The notes below the pieces were generated by a model. The model did no database searches. It was not told the DNA's origin and saw nothing but the letters and a program-made list of their open reading frames with translations. The position numbers were made by a program, and so were the translations under genes. Of a stretch of 64,000 nucleotides of DNA, positions 43,118 to 56,711 are shown one piece after another. How positions within the stretch are numbered: the stretch's first letter is position 1; every line of letters starts with the position of its first letter. Origin of the DNA: Caulobacterales bacterium RIFCSPHIGHO2_01_FULL_70_19 (GTDB lineage: Bacteria > Pseudomonadota > Alphaproteobacteria > Caulobacterales > Caulobacteraceae); assembly GCA_001794825.1 (NCBI GenBank), contig MGLK01000019.1, positions 32,657 through 96,656 on the forward strand, written 5' to 3'.

Positions 43118-44632
43118 TCAAAGGTCCAGCAGCGCCCGGGCCGGGTCTTCCAGCAGTTCCTTGACGCGGACGAGGAAGGTCACCGCCTCCTTGCCGTCCA
43201 CGATGCGGTGGTCGTAGCTGAGGGCCAGGTACATCATCGGGCGGATCTTCACCTCGCCGTTCACCGCCATCGGGCGCTGCACGATGTTGTGCATGCCGAG
43301 GATGCCCGACTGCGGCGAGTTGAGGATCGGGGTCGACATCAGCGAGCCGTAGGTGCCGCCGTTGGTGATGGTGAAGGTGCCGCCCTGCAGCTGGTCGAGG
43401 GTCAGCTCGCCGTCGCGGGCCGCCTTGCCGAGCGCGGCGATGCCCTTCTCGATGCCCGCCAGCGACAGCTGGTCGGCGTCGCGCAGCACCGGCACGACCA
43501 GACCCTTCTCGGTGCCGACGGCGATGCCGATGTCGTAGTGGTTCTTGTAGATGATGTCCGTGCCGTCGATCTCGGCGTTGACCGCCGGGATCTCGTGCAG
43601 GGCCTGGACCACGGCGCGGGTGAAGAAGCTCATGAAGCCCAGCTTCACCCCGTGGCGCTTCTCGAACACGTCCTTGTACTGGCTGCGCAGGGCCATGACC
43701 TCGGTCATGTCCACCTCGTTGAAGGTGGTCAGCTGGGCGGCGGTGTTCTGGGATTCCTTCAGGCGGCGGGCGATGGTCTGACGCAGGCGCGTCATCTTCA
43801 CCCGCTCCTCGCGCGGCTGGTCGGCGCGCGGCGCGGCCGGGGCGGCCGCGGGGGCGGCAGCGGCCTTGGGCGCGGCCGAGCCGATGGCGGCGAGGGCGTC
43901 GGCCTTGGTGATGTTGCCCTTCGGGCCCGTGGCCGGAAGGGTCTTCGGGTCGAGGTTGTTCTCGGCCACCACCCGCTGCACCGCCGGCGACAGGTGCGGG
44001 CTGTCGGACTTCGCCGCGGCGGGGGCGGCGGCGGGCGCCGCGGCGGCCGGAGCCGCGGCGGGAGCGGCGGCGCCCGAGGCGGCGATCGAACCGATCTGCT
44101 GGCCCGGGGTGACCGTGGCGCCGGCCTCGGCGGAGATGGTCAGAACGCCGGCGGCCGGGGCGGAGACCTCGACGGCGACCTTGTCGGTCTCGATCTCGAC
44201 CAGCAGCTCGTCCTTGGCCACCGTGTCGCCGGACTTCTTCAGCCACGTCCCCATGGAGCCTTCGGCGACGCTCTCGCCCATGGTCGGGACGTTGATCGCC
44301 ACGGCTTCGCCCGACGGCGCGGCCGCCGGTGCGGCGGCGGCCTTCGGAGCTTCGGCGGCCTTCGGCGTCTCCGCCTGCGGCGCGGCCCCGGCCGTGGCGC
44401 CCTCGCTGACCACGCCGAGGACGGCGCCCGGGGTCACGGTCTCGCCGTCGGCGGCGCGGATCTCGGACAGCACGCCGTCGGCCGGGGCGACGACCTCGAG
44501 CGACACCTTGTCGGTCTCCAGCTCGACCAGGACCTCGTCCTTCTTCACCGGGTCGCCGGCCTTCTTGGTCCACTTGCCGATGGTGGCCTCGGTGACGGAT
44601 TCGCCGAGGGCGGGGGTCAGGATGTCGGCCAT
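43118..44632 (-). CDS. sucB: 2-oxoglutarate dehydrogenase E2 (dihydrolipoyl succinyltransferase), two lipoyl domains
   Basis: A 504-residue E2o. It has two lipoyl domains (about 1-77 with Lys42 in ETDKVSLEV, and 111-186 with Lys151 in ETDKVAVEV), joined by Ala/Pro-rich linkers, then the peripheral subunit-binding domain (about 212-250, [15 protein letters not shown]) and a catalytic domain with the final [14 protein letters not shown]. Succinyltransferases usually carry one lipoyl domain; the second looks like a duplication. The acyltransferase passes succinyl groups to CoA in the TCA cycle. It follows sucA by 36 bases and precedes vapBC. Confidence 0.97.
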   Translation of the reverse strand: MADILTPALGESVTEATIGKWTKKAGDPVKKDEVLVELETDKVSLEVVAPADGVLSEIRAADGETVTPGAVLGVVSEGATAGAAPQAETPKAAEAPKAAAAPAAAPSGEAVAINVPTMGESVAEGSMGTWLKKSGDTVAKDELLVEIETDKVAVEVSAPAAGVLTISAEAGATVTPGQQIGSIAASGAAAPAAAPAAAAPAAAPAAAKSDSPHLSPAVQRVVAENNLDPKTLPATGPKGNITKADALAAIGSAAPKAAAAPAAAPAAPRADQPREERVKMTRLRQTIARRLKESQNTAAQLTTFNEVDMTEVMALRSQYKDVFEKRHGVKLGFMSFFTRAVVQALHEIPAVNAEIDGTDIIYKNHYDIGIAVGTEKGLVVPVLRDADQLSLAGIEKGIAALGKAARDGELTLDQLQGGTFTITNGGTYGSLMSTPILNSPQSGILGMHNIVQRPMAVNGEVKIRPMMYLALSYDHRIVDGKEAVTFLVRVKELLEDPARALLDL

Positions 44633-44668
44633 GGTGCGGTCCAGGTCTCGTTCAGGTCGGTCAGCGGG

Positions 44669-47665
<2,997 letters not shown>

Positions 47666-47831
47666 GATTCTCGTCACGTCCCTTGGGTCCGCACGCGCAC
47701 GTTCGCGCGAAGGCGACCGGCGCTCATATAGGCGCTGTTTCCTTATGGGTCATGACCGAATAGGGGCGAACCGGCCGAAATTCGCACGATTATGCCCCAC
47801 GACCGGGACATCACGGGGCGGGCCGAAACGG

Positions 47832-47861
47832 GAACGCCCCCGGTCAGGGCCGGGGGCGTTC
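47832..47861 (-). terminator. Strong hairpin after sucD
   Basis: GAACGCCCCCGG (47832-47843) and CCGGGGGCGTTC (47850-47861) make a perfect 12-bp stem, 22 bases past the sucD stop. On the minus strand CCGTTTCGG follows, a weak T tract, so it may terminate or merely attenuate reading into sucA. Confidence 0.7.
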
Positions 47862-47883
47862 GGGACTCCTTCGGCCTGAAGTC

Positions 47884-48786
47884 TCAGCCCTTGAGCACTT
47901 CCACCAGGGTCTTGCCCAGCCGTGCCGGCGACGGCGAGACCTTGATGCCGGCTTCCTCCATGGCGGCGATCTTGGACTCCGCGTCGCCCTTGCCGCCCGA
48001 GACCACGGCGCCGGCGTGGCCCATGGTCCGCCCCTTCGGCGCGGTGCGGCCGGCGATGAAGCCCGCCATCGGCTTGCGGCGGCCCTTCTTCGCCTCGTCC
48101 ATCAGGAACCGGGCGGCCTCCTCCTCGGCCGCGCCGCCGATCTCGCCGATCATGATGATCGACTCGGTGGCCGGGTCGGCGAGGAACAGCTCCAGCACGT
48201 CGATGAACTCGGTGCCCTTGACCGGATCGCCGCCGATGCCGACCGCGGTGGTCTGGCCGAGGCCCTCGTTGGTGGTCTGGAACACCGCCTCATAGGTCAG
48301 GGTGCCAGAGCGCGACACCACGCCGACCGAGCCCTTCTTGAAGATCGAGCCCGGCATGATGCCGATCTTGCACTCCTCGGGGGTCAGGATGCCCGGGCAG
48401 TTCGGGCCCAGCAGCCGCGACTTCGACTTCTCCAGCCGCGCCTTGACCCGCACCATGTCCAGCACCGGGATTCCCTCGGTGATGCAGGTGATGAACGGGA
48501 TTTCCGCGTCGATGGCCTCGATGATGGCGTCGGCGGCGCCCGCCGGCGGCACGTAGATCACCGAGGCGTCGGCCCCGGTGGCGTCCCTGGCCTCGGCCAC
48601 CGAGGCGTAGATCGGCAGGGTCTCGCCCTCCGACCCGTGCCACAGCTCGCCGCCCTTCTTCGGGTGGACGCCCCCGACCATCTTCGTGCCGTAGTAGCGG
48701 AGCGCCTGTTCGGTGTGGAAGGTGCCGGTCTTGCCGGTCAGGCCCTGGACGATGACCTTGGTGTCGCGGTTTACGAGGATGGACAT
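47884..48786 (-). CDS. sucD: Succinyl-CoA ligase (ADP-forming) alpha subunit
   Basis: A 300-residue Suc[20 protein letters not shown] for CoA binding, [23 protein letters not shown] and the phosphohistidine loop [12 protein letters not shown] (about residue 255). It makes succinate and ATP from succinyl-CoA with SucC. ATG at 48786 is the family start. In most alphaproteobacteria it follows sucC directly, but here a toxin-antitoxin module and one further gene lie between. Confidence 0.98.
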   Translation of the reverse strand: MSILVNRDTKVIVQGLTGKTGTFHTEQALRYYGTKMVGGVHPKKGGELWHGSEGETLPIYASVAEARDATGADASVIYVPPAGAADAIIEAIDAEIPFITCITEGIPVLDMVRVKARLEKSKSRLLGPNCPGILTPEECKIGIMPGSIFKKGSVGVVSRSGTLTYEAVFQTTNEGLGQTTAVGIGGDPVKGTEFIDVLELFLADPATESIIMIGEIGGAAEEEAARFLMDEAKKGRRKPMAGFIAGRTAPKGRTMGHAGAVVSGGKGDAESKIAAMEEAGIKVSPSPARLGKTLVEVLKG

Positions 48787-48797
48787 GGCTCTGTTTC

Positions 48798-49220
48798 TCA
48801 GGCGGGGAGGAAGGGATTTTCGACGCGGACCGACCCGTAGGTCTGCCCGTGGTTCAGGTCTTCGGAATAGACGACGCGGGCGCCCAGCCGCTCGGCGGCG
48901 GCGATGACGGCGGCGTCCCAGTAGGAGATCCGGTAGCGGCGGGCGTGCTCGATCCCCGCGCGAACGACGCGGTAGTCGACGGGCTGGAAAGGCTTCTTCG
49001 ACAGCCGGTGCACCCACTCCTGGGCCTCTTCCGGCGTCAGCGGCGTCGCGCCCTTGCGCTGGGCGTTGACGTAGAACTCGGCCAGCACCTGGCCGGAGGT
49101 TCCGAAACGGGTGGTGAGGAGTTCGACGGCGCGCTCGTACTTGGCGGGCTCGTCGACGGAGCCGAGCGCGGCGTAGAGCAGCACGTTGGTGTCGAGGAAG
49201 ACGTCAGCGCCAGCGATCAA
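48798..49220 (-). CDS. VapC-type PIN-domain toxin (module 2)
   Basis: A 140-residue PIN protein with [12 protein letters not shown] (Asp near residue 10), [10 protein letters not shown] (Glu), [26 protein letters not shown] (in pieces, the second and third acidic residues). It is an RNase toxin of the VapC superfamily, only distantly like module 1. No ATG is present; TTG at 49220 is the best start and overlaps the antitoxin by 17 bases. It ends 11 bases before sucD, so sucD probably depends on a transcript that passes through this module. Confidence 0.87.
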   Translation of the reverse strand: MIAGADVFLDTNVLLYAALGSVDEPAKYERAVELLTTRFGTSGQVLAEFYVNAQRKGATPLTPEEAQEWVHRLSKKPFQPVDYRVVRAGIEHARRYRISYWDAAVIAAAERLGARVVYSEDLNHGQTYGSVRVENPFLPA

Positions 49221-49461
49221 AGCGAGGCTCGCCGCTGTAGGTCTCTTCCCGGCTGGGGCGCCAGTCGCCCATCCGTCCCCTGCTCTCGCGCGCCAGCTTC
49301 AGCAGGGCCTCAGTCGCCTCGTCGTGCTCGGTCTCTTCCTCGACCAGCCGGGTCAGGAAGCCGCGCACCATCTCGTTGACGCTGGTCCGCTTCATGGCGG
49401 CCAGCACCCGGACCTTGTCGAGCAGGTCCTCGTCGATGGCGAGGGTGAGGTTGCGGGTCAT
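49204..49461 (-). CDS. Ribbon-helix-helix antitoxin (DUF6364-like, module 2)
   Basis: An 85-residue antitoxin: MTRNLTLAIDEDLLDKVRVLA opens a ribbon-helix-helix DNA-binding domain (about 2-45), followed by an acidic toxin-binding tail (EEETEHDEATEALL). ATG at 49461 fits the family start; an ATG nine codons upstream lies inside the operator palindrome and is less likely. It overlaps the PIN gene and is preceded by a 33-base palindrome. Confidence 0.85.
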   Translation of the reverse strand: MTRNLTLAIDEDLLDKVRVLAAMKRTSVNEMVRGFLTRLVEEETEHDEATEALLKLARESRGRMGDWRPSREETYSGEPRFDRWR

Positions 49462-49467
49462 GGGAGC

Positions 49468-49500
49468 TACACGGGTTATGTGTAACACATAATCCGTGTA
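49468..49500. promoter_or_regulatory. Module 2 antitoxin operator, 33-base palindrome
   Basis: TACACGG (49468-49474) and CCGTGTA (49494-49500) flank the perfect core TTATGTGTAACACATAA (49476-49492); only one symmetric pair mismatches. It lies 7 bases ahead of the antitoxin start and is strikingly AT-rich at its centre, fitting autoregulation by a ribbon-helix-helix dimer pair. Confidence 0.82.
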
Positions 49501-49536
49501 TCGCCGCCGGGCAAGCAGAGGCGATCGACGGCCGAA

Positions 49537-50057
49537 CTAGTTCACGGGCGCCGGACCGGCCACGCGCGTCACATGCTGTCTGGAGAAGGAGACGACGGCG
49601 CGGCCGTCCTGCGCGGCGGCGAAGGTGAGGGTGGAATCACCAAAACGGGACCACATCCGGATCGGGACCATTCCGGCCGGCGCTTCCAGAGCCCCCTCCG
49701 ACGCGAGCCCCAGGGCTGCGGCGAGGGCGTCGATCTCCTGTTCAAGGCCTTCGGGCGCGCGCTCGACCGACACCGAGCAGGAGGGCGCGTCGGCGGGGTC
49801 GGTGTCCGGTGCCCGCCCGCCCATCAGCATGATCGTAGCGCCCTCGGCGCGGAAGGCGACGCTCCAGCCCGAACGTCCCGACCGCTGCGTCAGGCGCACG
49901 GAACGCCAGCGGCGCTCACGCCCGAGCCGCTCGAAAGCCGCCCGGTCCAGTTCGGTCGCGACGCAAGCGTCGCGGACCAGCTGCGCTACATCGGCCCCCT
50001 GTGGCGGCGCCGGCGCGGCGGCGGCCGCAGACAGGGCGAGGGCAAGCGCCGCCCAGG

Positions 50058-50061
<4 letters not shown>
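49537..50061 (-). CDS. Secreted protein of unknown function coupled to sucC
   Basis: A 174-residue protein with a signal peptide ([20 protein letters not shown]). Mature part has two cysteines ([19 protein letters not shown]) and mixed beta content ([22 protein letters not shown], split near residue 60); no family is recognised. It starts at GTG overlapping the sucC stop in GTGA, so it is translated from the sucC message. A periplasmic protein behind a TCA gene is unexpected. Similar secreted small proteins of unknown function are common in Caulobacterales. Confidence 0.72.
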
Positions 50062-51248
<1,187 letters not shown>

Positions 51249-51320
51249 GGAAAGCCGCCGAACGCTGGGAGGAGTTGGGCGGCCTTATAGGGGGTGCGCC
51301 TTCGCAGGCGCAACCGCCCC

Positions 51321-52820
51321 TCAGTCCACCCAGTCCCGCTTCAGCGTGCGCGAGGCGCCGATCAGCAGGATCGAGGCCAGGATGTAGAAGCCCATGCCGG
51401 TGTAGATGGCCCAGCGCAGGCTCTCGTCGCCGAAGCGCGGGGCCAGCAGGTCGCTCATCCAGCCGAAGTAGTAGAAGCCGACGGCGATGCCGAGCAGGTT
51501 GTTGATCAGCAGGAACAGGGCCGAGGCGGTGGAGCGCATCGGCGCCGGCACGAGGTGCTGGACCGCCGCGGTCACCGGCCCCAGCCAGGCCAGATTCAGC
51601 CCGGTCGGGATCAGGAAGATCAGGAAGGCCAGGGTCAGCGCCTGGACGTGGGTGCCGCCGCCCGGCAGCACCTGGGCGATCAGCCAGTCGGAATTCATCG
51701 CGGCGATGAACAGGGGCGCGGAGATCAGGAAGGCGATCGCCGGGGTGAGCGGATAGGCGCCCTTGCCCCGCTTCGCCAGCTTGTCCGCGATGGCGCCGCC
51801 CAGCCAGATGCCGGCCACGCCGCCGATCAGGACGATGCCGGCGTAGTACCAGCTGATCTGCGACAAGGTCAGGTCGAAGCTGCGGATGAAGAAGGTCGGC
51901 AGCCAGCCGGCGACGCCGTAGCCGCAGACCGAGGACGAGGCGGCCCCGAGGGCCAGCAGCCAGAAGCTCTTCTTGGGCAGCACCGCCGAGGCCGTGGTCC
52001 GCGCGATCAGCAGCGAGACGCCGATGACGAGCGCCAGCAGCGCGCCGAAGCCGAGGACCCGCGCATCGCCGAAGGCGAGGCCGGCGAACTGGTTGAGCGC
52101 GGCCAGCGCTGCGGCGATCGCGGCGACCCCGAACATGACGTTGGCGGCCAGGCGTCCGACCCCGGCGTCGCCGGCGGCGGGCGCCGCGGCGGGCGCCGTT
52201 TCGGCGGGCGGCGCCACGTCGGTCGCGCCGCGCTTCGGATCCCGGATCGTGAACAGCAGCAGCGGGGCCAGCACGACCCCGGCGAGGCCGACGACGATGA
52301 ACGAGGTGCGCCAGCCGTAGGCGACGGCCAGCAGCCCGCCGACCAGGGTCCCGGCCGCCATGCCCAGCGGAATGCCGAAGGCGAAGGCCGCCAGCGCCCG
52401 CGCCCTCTGGTGCGGCGGGAAATAGTCGGCGATCAGCGAATAGGCCGGGGCGACGCCGCCCGACTCGCCCACGCCGACCCCCATGCGGAACAGGAACAGC
52501 TGGGTGAAGTTCTGCGCCGTGCCGCACAGGGCAGTGAAGCCGGACCAGACGGCCAGGGCCCCCGTCATGATCCATACCCGGCTGAACCGGTCCGCCATCC
52601 AGGCCAGCGGAATGGCCAGCGTGGAATAGACCGAAGCGAAGGCGATGCCGCCCAGGAGGCCGAACTCGGTGTCGGTCAGGCCGAAGTCCTCGATCAGCCG
52701 CGGCCCGAGGATGCCGATGATCTGTCGGTCGAGGAAGTTGAGCATGTAGACCAGCACCAGCACCGCCAGCACGTAGAAGCGGTATCCCGGGCGGGCCGGG
52801 GCGACGGCGTCCGTGGTCAT
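51321..52820 (-). CDS. MFS transporter (spinster-like/organic-acid type)
   Basis: A 499-residue major facilitator with twelve helices. YVLAVLVLVYMLNFLDRQI (N-terminal helix 1 with D/R pair), ADRFSRVWIM in loop 2-3 and GESGGVAPAYSLIADYFPP in helix 4-5 match the spinster-homologue/anion-cation symporter group common in Caulobacterales and sphingomonads. An unusually long central loop (about 215-250, Ala/Pro-rich) separates the halves. Substrate unknown; its neighbour is a TonB receptor, so uptake of the same compound is possible. GGAGGG lies 8 bases ahead of the ATG. Confidence 0.87.
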   Translation of the reverse strand: MTTDAVAPARPGYRFYVLAVLVLVYMLNFLDRQIIGILGPRLIEDFGLTDTEFGLLGGIAFASVYSTLAIPLAWMADRFSRVWIMTGALAVWSGFTALCGTAQNFTQLFLFRMGVGVGESGGVAPAYSLIADYFPPHQRARALAAFAFGIPLGMAAGTLVGGLLAVAYGWRTSFIVVGLAGVVLAPLLLFTIRDPKRGATDVAPPAETAPAAAPAAGDAGVGRLAANVMFGVAAIAAALAALNQFAGLAFGDARVLGFGALLALVIGVSLLIARTTASAVLPKKSFWLLALGAASSSVCGYGVAGWLPTFFIRSFDLTLSQISWYYAGIVLIGGVAGIWLGGAIADKLAKRGKGAYPLTPAIAFLISAPLFIAAMNSDWLIAQVLPGGGTHVQALTLAFLIFLIPTGLNLAWLGPVTAAVQHLVPAPMRSTASALFLLINNLLGIAVGFYYFGWMSDLLAPRFGDESLRWAIYTGMGFYILASILLIGASRTLKRDWVD

Positions 52821-52875
52821 GGCTTTCCCTCCGACAAGGTTCGAACCCTAGCGGCGCCGGACCGGCGCGCCACAA

Positions 52876-52911
52876 GAAAAAATGGGCGGCGGCTCGTCAG
52901 AACCGCCGCCC
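52876..52911 (-). terminator. Rho-independent terminator after the TonB receptor gene
   Basis: On the minus strand GGGCGGCGG (52911-52903) pairs with CCGCCGCCC (52892-52884), followed by ATTTTTTCTTG. It stops transcription from the receptor before the MFS gene, which must therefore have its own promoter. Confidence 0.92.
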
Positions 52912-52939
52912 GGATCAGAAGCGATCAGGCTTCAGGAGA

Positions 52940-55171
52940 TCAGAACTTGACGCCCACCCGCGCCGTGAAGGTGCGCGGCGCGCCGTAGAAGGCGGTGATC
53001 GAGTCGCCGGTCGCGGCGCCCGGGAAGTTGTAGCCGCCGGTCTTGTAACGCTCGTCCGACAGGTTCTTGCCGTGGAGGCCGACGGTCCAGCGGTCGCTCG
53101 CCGACGTCCAGACGACGCTGGCGTCGTACATCCAGTAGGCTTCCTGGTCGAGCAGCGGGGCCGGCGTCTCGAACTGCTGATAGTCGCCGCGATAGGCCGC
53201 CGACGGCGTGAAGGCGATCTCGCTGCCGTCCGCGAACCAGTGCGTCCAGGTGGCGCTGATGGCGCCGGTCCATTCGGGCGTGTTCTGGAAGTCGCGCAGG
53301 TCCGAAACGTCGACGAAGCAGCCCGGCAGGGTCGGGCAGGTCGAGTTCAGCGGGCCGGTCGGGATGTAGGCCAGGAACTCGTCGAACTGGGCGTCGATGT
53401 AGCTCAGCATGCCGTTGATGACGAGATTGTCGGTGGCGCGCAGCGAGCCTTCGAACTCCCAGCCGCGGATCGAGGACGAGCCGACGTTGTCGACCACGGA
53501 GGCGACGGTGGCGCCCGCCGGGTACTGGGTGGTGATCTGCTGGTCCTCGTACGAGGAGTCGAAGATCGCCGTAGCGAAGCTCAGGCGGTCGAACAGGGTG
53601 CCCTTCAGGCCCAGTTCGATCGTCTCGACGGTCTCCGGGTCATAGCCCAGCACGGTGTCGGGATAGAGAACCGCGTCGCCGCGCATGTCGAAACCGCCCG
53701 ACTTGAAGCCGCGTCCCCACGAGGCGTAGGTCGTGAAGTCCGGGCTGATCTCGTACGAGACGCTGACCCGCGGCGTGAACTCCTCGAAGTCGCGCGTATC
53801 GGTGTAGTCCGTGCGCGGCGCGCCGAGCGCGATCGCCGCCGAGTTGCCGAACAGCGGGCTGCGGATGCCGAGGTACTGCTGACGGAAGACCGTGCCGGTC
53901 TTCTCGTCGTGGGTCAGGCGGCCGCCGACCGAAACCGCCAGGGCGTCGGTGACGTCATAGGTGAAGTCGCCGAACACCGACCAGCTCTGCGTGTCGACGC
54001 TGCCGGACGTCAGGGTGGTCAGGTTGAAGTTGCCCACGACGGTGTCGAAGGCGCCCGAGGCGGTGGCGTCGAGGAAGTAGACGCCGGCCACGCCCGACCA
54101 GCGGTCGCCCTCGAAGAGCGCCTGGAATTCCTGGCTGAACTGGTCGTCGTCGTACATCGCGGGGATGTCGAGGATCGGCGCGGCAAGGTTGTCGAAATCG
54201 ATGTTGCCGCGGGTCGAACCGTCACGGTAGGCGGTGATCGACTTCAGGGTCAGCCAGTCGTTGACCGTCCATTCGCCGGTGAGCGACACGCCGCGGGTCT
54301 CGACGTCGTTCTTGTCGCCGGCCCCGGCCATGGTGTCGTATTCGTTCTCCAGGATCGGAGCGAACTCGCGGTGCCCGTGGCGGGCGTTGGAGCTGTCCTG
54401 CACCCAGTCGCCGGCGAGGCGGAAGAACAGGCTGTCGGTCGGGGTCCACTCGAAGCTGACCCGCGCCGCGGTGACGTCCTTGTTGTAGTGCTCGGTGCCG
54501 GTGTTCAGGTTCTCGCCGAAGCCGTCGCGCAGGTAGCGGGCCACGGCGGCCGAGACGCCGAAGTTGTCGTTGATCGGCCCCGAGATGCTGGCGATGGCGT
54601 CGAACTGGTCATAGCTGCCGTAGGCGCCCTGAAGCTCGATCTCCGGCTCGTCGCCGATCCGCCGGGTCACGTACTTGATCGCGCCGCCGATGGTGTTGCG
54701 GCCGTAGAGCGTTCCCTGCGGCCCGCGCAGCACCTCGATCCGTTCGACGTCGAACACGTCCAGCACCGCCGCCTGGGGGCGGGCCACATAGACGTCGTCG
54801 ATGTACAGGCCCACGCCGGGGTCGAAGCCCCACAGCGGGTCCTGCTGACCCACGCCGCGGATGAAGGAGATCAGCGTCGAGTTGGAGCCGCGGGCCGAGT
54901 TGAGGGTCAGGCTCGGCGTCGAGCGGGCGAGTTCGGTGATGTCCACCGTGCCGCGCGCTTCCAGCGTCTCGCCGGACACGGCGGTGACGGCCACCGGCAC
55001 GTCCTGCAGGGCTTCCTCGCGGCGGCGGGCGGTGACGATGATCTCGCCCAGCTCGCTGGCCTGCGGGTCGGTCGCCTGCCCCGGCGAGGCGGCGTCCTGC
55101 GCGATGGCGACGCCCGAGAGCGCCCCCCAGGCGGCTCCGGCGAGCAAGGCGGTTTTCACGAGTCGGTTCAT
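52940..55171 (-). CDS. TonB-dependent outer-membrane receptor
   Basis: A 743-residue receptor. A signal peptide (to AIAQ, about 25) is followed by a TonB box-like segment (GEIIVTARRREEALQDVPVAV), a plug domain (about 50-165, GPQGTLYGRNTIGGAI) and a 22-stranded barrel ending in ...TARVGVKF with a terminal phenylalanine. It resembles the non-siderophore TonB receptors so common in Caulobacterales, which import plant-derived or aromatic compounds. It is divergent from a TetR regulator, with 175 bases between. Confidence 0.95.
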   Translation of the reverse strand: MNRLVKTALLAGAAWGALSGVAIAQDAASPGQATDPQASELGEIIVTARRREEALQDVPVAVTAVSGETLEARGTVDITELARSTPSLTLNSARGSNSTLISFIRGVGQQDPLWGFDPGVGLYIDDVYVARPQAAVLDVFDVERIEVLRGPQGTLYGRNTIGGAIKYVTRRIGDEPEIELQGAYGSYDQFDAIASISGPINDNFGVSAAVARYLRDGFGENLNTGTEHYNKDVTAARVSFEWTPTDSLFFRLAGDWVQDSSNARHGHREFAPILENEYDTMAGAGDKNDVETRGVSLTGEWTVNDWLTLKSITAYRDGSTRGNIDFDNLAAPILDIPAMYDDDQFSQEFQALFEGDRWSGVAGVYFLDATASGAFDTVVGNFNLTTLTSGSVDTQSWSVFGDFTYDVTDALAVSVGGRLTHDEKTGTVFRQQYLGIRSPLFGNSAAIALGAPRTDYTDTRDFEEFTPRVSVSYEISPDFTTYASWGRGFKSGGFDMRGDAVLYPDTVLGYDPETVETIELGLKGTLFDRLSFATAIFDSSYEDQQITTQYPAGATVASVVDNVGSSSIRGWEFEGSLRATDNLVINGMLSYIDAQFDEFLAYIPTGPLNSTCPTLPGCFVDVSDLRDFQNTPEWTGAISATWTHWFADGSEIAFTPSAAYRGDYQQFETPAPLLDQEAYWMYDASVVWTSASDRWTVGLHGKNLSDERYKTGGYNFPGAATGDSITAFYGAPRTFTARVGVKF

Positions 55172-55209
55172 GGCGGCCCCAATCCTGATGTTTCCGGTGA
55201 GACGCTTTT

Positions 55210-55223
55210 ATTCAGCGTTCAAT
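55210..55223. promoter_or_regulatory. Possible TetR operator
   Basis: ATTCAGCGTTCAAT, an imperfect palindrome (10 of 14 positions symmetric), lies 39 bases upstream of the TonB receptor start and between it and the divergent TetR gene. It could be the TetR-family operator, but the match is weak. Confidence 0.35.
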
Positions 55224-55346
55224 GATTTTCTCGGACGGTAATCGTTTTCCGCCGGCTGTCAAACGGCGGAGCTTGTCCGGGCGTCGGCGGACGGCCGATC
55301 TGTGGCGCCGTTGCACAGGCGGGGCGGACCGGCCTAGCGTCGCCGG

Positions 55347-56084
55347 ATGACCCGTCTCGACGCCCCCGCCCCCGCCGCCGACGCCCGCCCGGCCCGACGC
55401 GGCCGTCCGCCGAAGGCCAAGGCCGCCGGCGCGGCGGACACGCGCGAGTCCATCCTCGACGCGGCCGAGGACCTGTTCTCGAAGCACGGCTTCTACGGCG
55501 TCACCATCCGTGAGGTGGCCCGCGAGGCCGGCGTCGATACGGCCCTGGTGCACTACTATTTCGGCGCCAAGCGCGACCTGTTCGACGCGGTCTTCCTGCG
55601 TCGCGCCGAGGTCTGGAACAACGAGCGGGTCGAGGCCATCAACCGCTACGCCCGCGAGGCGGGCCCCGGCGGCATGACCCTGGAGGGCCTGTTCGAGGCC
55701 TTCCTGCGCCCGCCGTTCCAGTGGTCGCTCAAGGGCGGGCCGGGCTGGAAGCACTACGCCGCCCTGGTGGCCCAGACCAACGCCAACCCCGCCTTCGGCG
55801 GCGAGACCATGGCCCGCTACTTCGACCCCGCCATCCGGCGGCTGATCGAGCTGATCAAGCAGATCCTGCCGGAGGCGCGCGAGGTCGACCTGTACTGGGC
55901 CTACCACAACCTGTCGGGCGCCCTCACCCTGACGCTGGGCGAAACCGGCCGGCTGGACCGCCTGTCGGGCGGACTCTGCCGCTCCGGCGACCTGGAAAGC
56001 GCCTGCGACTACATGGTGCGCTTCGCCGCCGCCGGCTTCCGCGCGGTGTGCGGGCCCGGGGCGGCCGGGCGTCCGCCGGCATGA
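55347..56084 (+). CDS. TetR-family regulator with C-terminal TetR_C_17-like domain
   Basis: A 245-residue regulator. An arginine/proline-rich N-terminus precedes the HTH (about 34-80: TRESILDAAEDLFSKHGFYGVTIREVAREAGV, in pieces, then VHYYFGAKRDLFDAVF). The C-terminal ligand-binding domain contains LEGLFEAFLRPPFQW and YWAYHNLSGALTLTLGETGR. These residues resemble the regulators found next to TonB receptors and fatty-acid or aromatic catabolism genes. Likely represses the divergent receptor gene. Confidence 0.9.
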   Translation: MTRLDAPAPAADARPARRGRPPKAKAAGAADTRESILDAAEDLFSKHGFYGVTIREVAREAGVDTALVHYYFGAKRDLFDAVFLRRAEVWNNERVEAINRYAREAGPGGMTLEGLFEAFLRPPFQWSLKGGPGWKHYAALVAQTNANPAFGGETMARYFDPAIRRLIELIKQILPEAREVDLYWAYHNLSGALTLTLGETGRLDRLSGGLCRSGDLESACDYMVRFAAAGFRAVCGPGAAGRPPA

Positions 56085-56203
56085 GCGAGGCCGGCCGCGA
56101 AGGGAGTCGATCCGGCCGACCCTCGACCTGGCGCTTGTGCGCGCGTGTTCATGGCCCGGACCGGGGAGCCGCGCCCGGGGCGGGGCCCAGGCGCCAGGCG
56201 GCC

Positions 56204-56662
56204 TCAGGGTCGTAGAGCGCGAAAGCGCGCGGCCGCCGCTCCGAAGGCGAACGCCGCCATCGCCCCCGCCAGTCCGACCGCCGCCGCAAGGGCCGCCTCG
56301 GCGTAGGCAGGGGCCGTGACGGCGAAGCGGACGGGTCCCACCGCGTTCAGGGTCATCCGGATCATCAGGAGACCGTAGGCTCCGGCCAGCAGCCCCAGCA
56401 AGGCGGAGCTCCAGCCCGCGGCCGCGAGCAGGCCGCCGATCCCGCGGCTCCGTCCGGAGAGGCCGGCCACGCCGAGGCCCGTGATCGGCAGCCAGAGCAG
56501 GATGCAGATCATCATCGCGAGCTTGAGCAGGATATCGGCCTCGAGGAACAGCATTCCCGGCCCGTAGCCGGCCATGTAGGTGGTCAGCAGCCAGGCGCAG
56601 GCGCCGGCCGCGACCAGGAACCCCGCCGTGGCGGCGACCAGCGCGAGCGCGTGCAGCTTCAT
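56204..56662 (-). CDS. Four-helix membrane protein of unknown function
   Basis: A 152-residue protein with hydrophobic segments at about 6-28, 42-64, 78-100 and 118-142 and only short loops. It contains no recognisable motif. GGGAGGACGGAG before the ATG supports translation. It lies 49 bases downstream of regA on the same strand, so it might be part of the regBA transcript, or an independent gene. Confidence 0.7.
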   Translation of the reverse strand: MKLHALALVAATAGFLVAAGACAWLLTTYMAGYGPGMLFLEADILLKLAMMICILLWLPITGLGVAGLSGRSRGIGGLLAAAGWSSALLGLLAGAYGLLMIRMTLNAVGPVRFAVTAPAYAEAALAAAVGLAGAMAAFAFGAAAARFRALRP

Positions 56663-56711
56663 CTCCGTCCTCCCTCCGCGACGCTGCGGATCGGGGCGGG
56701 CTGCGTCAACC

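Noticed and set aside
52836-52856. TTCGAA motif resembling a tRNA T-loop
   Set aside because: The flanking bases do not form a 5-bp T-stem and no acceptor stem or anticodon arm can be drawn; it lies upstream of the MFS start.
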